Of a stretch of 44,800 nt of DNA, positions 44,540 to 44,800 are shown piece by piece. This DNA comes from CAYPIE01 sp964410665. GTDB taxonomy: Bacteria; Planctomycetota; Planctomycetia; Gemmatales; Gemmataceae. The notes beneath the pieces are model-generated. The model was not told the DNA's origin. It did no database searches and saw nothing but the letters and a program-made list of their open reading frames with translations. The first letter of the stretch is position 1; each line of letters opens with the position of its first letter. The DNA lies in the NCBI GenBank assembly GCA_964410665.1, contig CAYPIE010000049.1:1-44800 (forward strand). Direction: 5' to 3'. A program made the position numbers and the translations under genes.

Positions 44540-44800
44540 CGGTGCGACGAGCACCTGCCCAGAAGAAAGAAACAATGCGATTGGGGAAATACCAAGCGTT
44601 TGCGTAATGGTGTACCCCGGGTGTGAGTTCGGAGGTAGAGAAACAAACGAAGAGGTAGAGGCGGTTGCGTTGCGAAGAAGAGGCACTTGCGGTGCGGGAA
44701 AGCGGCAGAGGCGCTTGCGCTGCGAAGAGGCAGAGGCGCTTGCGTTGCGGGGAACCCCCGGACTGACGTCCGGGGCTCGCCTTTCGGAGGCGGTTGCGAC
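44540..44800. other. Intergenic end of window with degenerate tandem repeats
   Basis: No gene is visible. AGAGGCG(C/G)TTGCG(T/C)TGCG-type units begin at 44657, 44679, 44707 and 44732 (spacing 22-28 bp), with a part unit at 44786. The expected next nuo genes (nuoI onwards) would start beyond the window. Confidence 0.6.
44756..44775. repeat. GC-rich palindrome
   Basis: CCCCGGAC-TGAC-GTCCGGGG: perfect 8-bp arms and a 4-nt loop directly after the tandem repeats. It can form a hairpin; a dispersed planctomycete intergenic repeat or a transcription terminator are both possible. Confidence 0.55.

Overview
The window looks like chromosomal DNA from a planctomycete, probably Gemmatales-like (the family is a guess). 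The evidence: two secreted proteins begin with an LEDRT leader; ECF sigma factors lie next to Ser/Thr kinases, one of them in an overlapping operon; DUF1571 and DUF2760 proteins are present; there are very large extracellular and membrane proteins; GC is high. No rRNA, tRNA, CRISPR array or transposase was found.

Left third (1-16112). A giant modular extracellular protein, at least 2798 codons, runs off the left edge on the minus strand. It carries a beta-propeller, malectin, Calx-beta, cadherin-like and DUF11 modules. After an AT-rich gap comes a 2059-residue polytopic membrane protein with an N-terminal zinc ribbon. Its leader holds two inverted repeats, and beside it lies a 356-bp palindromic intergenic repeat.

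Centre (16113-26931). An ECF sigma factor, a transmembrane Ser/Thr kinase with WD40 repeats, and an exported PQQ-type propeller protein form a minus-strand operon in which each junction is an ATGA overlap. Upstream is an RTX-repeat protein with the LEDRT leader and a C-terminal zincin motif. Next come a second copy of the palindromic repeat in reverse orientation, and a second sigma factor divergent from a cytosolic Ser/Thr kinase.

Right-centre (27064-35978). Minus-strand housekeeping genes: DUF2760 protein, dapF, a lysophospholipid-acyltransferase-like protein, mqnD (futalosine route to menaquinone) and bpt (leucyl transfer to N-degrons). On the plus strand are ppk1, a DUF1571 lipoprotein, a single-domain response regulator and a groES without groEL.

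Right end (36060-44539). A respiratory complex I operon, nuoA-B-C-D-E-F-(lipoprotein)-G-H, continues beyond the window. Its leader packs a sigma70-like promoter, a strong intrinsic terminator and a perfect CRP/FNR-like palindrome into about 120 bp before nuoA. Menaquinone made through the MqnD route could be the electron acceptor of this complex. NuoG is short but keeps all four cluster motifs, NuoH carries an extra loop, and a lipoprotein gene interrupts the operon. The last 150 bp hold degenerate tandem repeats and a GC palindrome.
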